From an uncultured Pseudomonadota bacterium (GTDB taxonomy: Bacteria; Pseudomonadota; Alphaproteobacteria; Rs-D84): DNA of 42,208 nt. The translations under genes were made by a program, and so were the position numbers. The notes beneath the pieces are model-generated. The model was not told where the DNA came from. It searched no databases and worked only from the letters and a program-made list of their open reading frames with translations. The stretch covers positions 1-42,208 of the forward strand of contig CASDTC010000013.1 in assembly GCA_949283535.1 (NCBI GenBank), given 5' to 3'. Below are positions 42,040 to 42,208 of the stretch, in pieces; positions within the stretch are counted from its first letter, which is position 1, and each line of letters starts with the position of its first letter.

Positions 42040-42140
42040 AATAAACCACCGTTTAAATTCGGCAAAAAACCAGATTAAAAATTCGCGGGAATTGGGGATT
42101 TTTATAAATAAAAATTGCCGAATTTAAACGGTGGTTTATT
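42040..42140. repeat. Perfect 26-bp inverted repeat with 49-bp spacer
   Basis: 42040-42065 and 42115-42140 are exact reverse complements; both contain CCACCGTTTAAATTCGG. The spacer is AT-rich with TATAAA-like stretches on both strands. It could be a long RNA hairpin in the leader of the BspA-like gene, a miniature mobile element, or an invertible segment. Confidence 0.92.
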
Positions 42141-42152
42141 TTCGGCATATGT

Positions 42153-42180
42153 TTTATATTAATTCTATTGGTTTGCACAA
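42153..42180 (-). promoter_or_regulatory. Candidate promoter of the BspA-like gene
   Basis: On the minus strand TTGTGC (42180-42175) and TATAAA (42158-42153) are 16 bases apart. A transcript from here would carry the whole inverted repeat in its leader. Confidence 0.45.
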
Positions 42181-42208
42181 AATCTTGCAAGAGAAAAATC
42201 ATATATGG

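Overview
The window reads as a chromosomal segment of an AT-rich, Gram-negative alphaproteobacterium with a host-associated, somewhat reduced look. Supporting signs are an alphaproteobacterial-style ftsE-ftsX-DUF218-plsC operon, tolB and pal, HX4E-type PlsC, an outer-membrane barrel protein, several lipoproteins with classical lipoboxes, and a short UvrC. The standard genetic code is used (rluC and rbfA end in TGA). An uncultured gut lineage would fit, but the taxon is inferred, not shown. No tRNA, rRNA, CRISPR array, transposase or phage structural gene was found.

Layout. 1-6.1 kb: a basic protein of unknown function, parE, dnaJ, and a uvrC-pgsA pair. 6.1-13.1 kb: a mostly plus-strand housekeeping block with an orphan prepilin, an RluA-family pseudouridine synthase, an AsmA-like protein translationally coupled to a membrane diadenylate cyclase (cdaA), dnaN, ppa and efp. 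13.1-14.5 kb: a class II aldolase gene interrupted by an in-frame TAA, then a promoter-to-terminator unit that may be a small RNA. 14.5-17.7 kb: envelope and secreted proteins (two duplicated lipoproteins, a very Cys-rich secreted protein, another lipoprotein, a VirB2-like pilin). 17.8-23.4 kb: a ribbon-helix-helix regulator with a palindromic operator, tolB, a secreted nuclease, and on the minus strand ftsEX-DUF218-plsC and pal. 23.5-31.6 kb: an outer-membrane barrel protein and four exported, repetitive, tail-fibre-like proteins, the last one frameshifted. 31.6-32.2 kb: non-coding palindromic and tandem repeats. 32.2-35.5 kb: a VTT/DedA-type membrane protein, rbfA, a GNAT acetyltransferase and lepA. 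35.5-38.3 kb: four tandem genes of an unrecognised Cys-containing family followed by an integrase-like protein lacking its catalytic residues. 38.4-42.2 kb: acpP, fabF, and a surface protein with BspA-like repeats whose upstream region holds a perfect 26-bp inverted repeat.

How the genes fit together. Much of the window serves the cell envelope: phospholipid synthesis (pgsA, plsC, acpP, fabF), division (ftsEX), outer-membrane integrity (tolB, pal, AsmA) and surface display (fibres, BspA-like protein, lipoproteins, pilins). The rest is core DNA, RNA and protein maintenance. The most unusual items are the fibre cluster, the four-gene Cys/FW family with its dead integrase, the cdaA gene in a proteobacterial background, the interrupted aldolase, and the inverted repeat ahead of the BspA-like gene.
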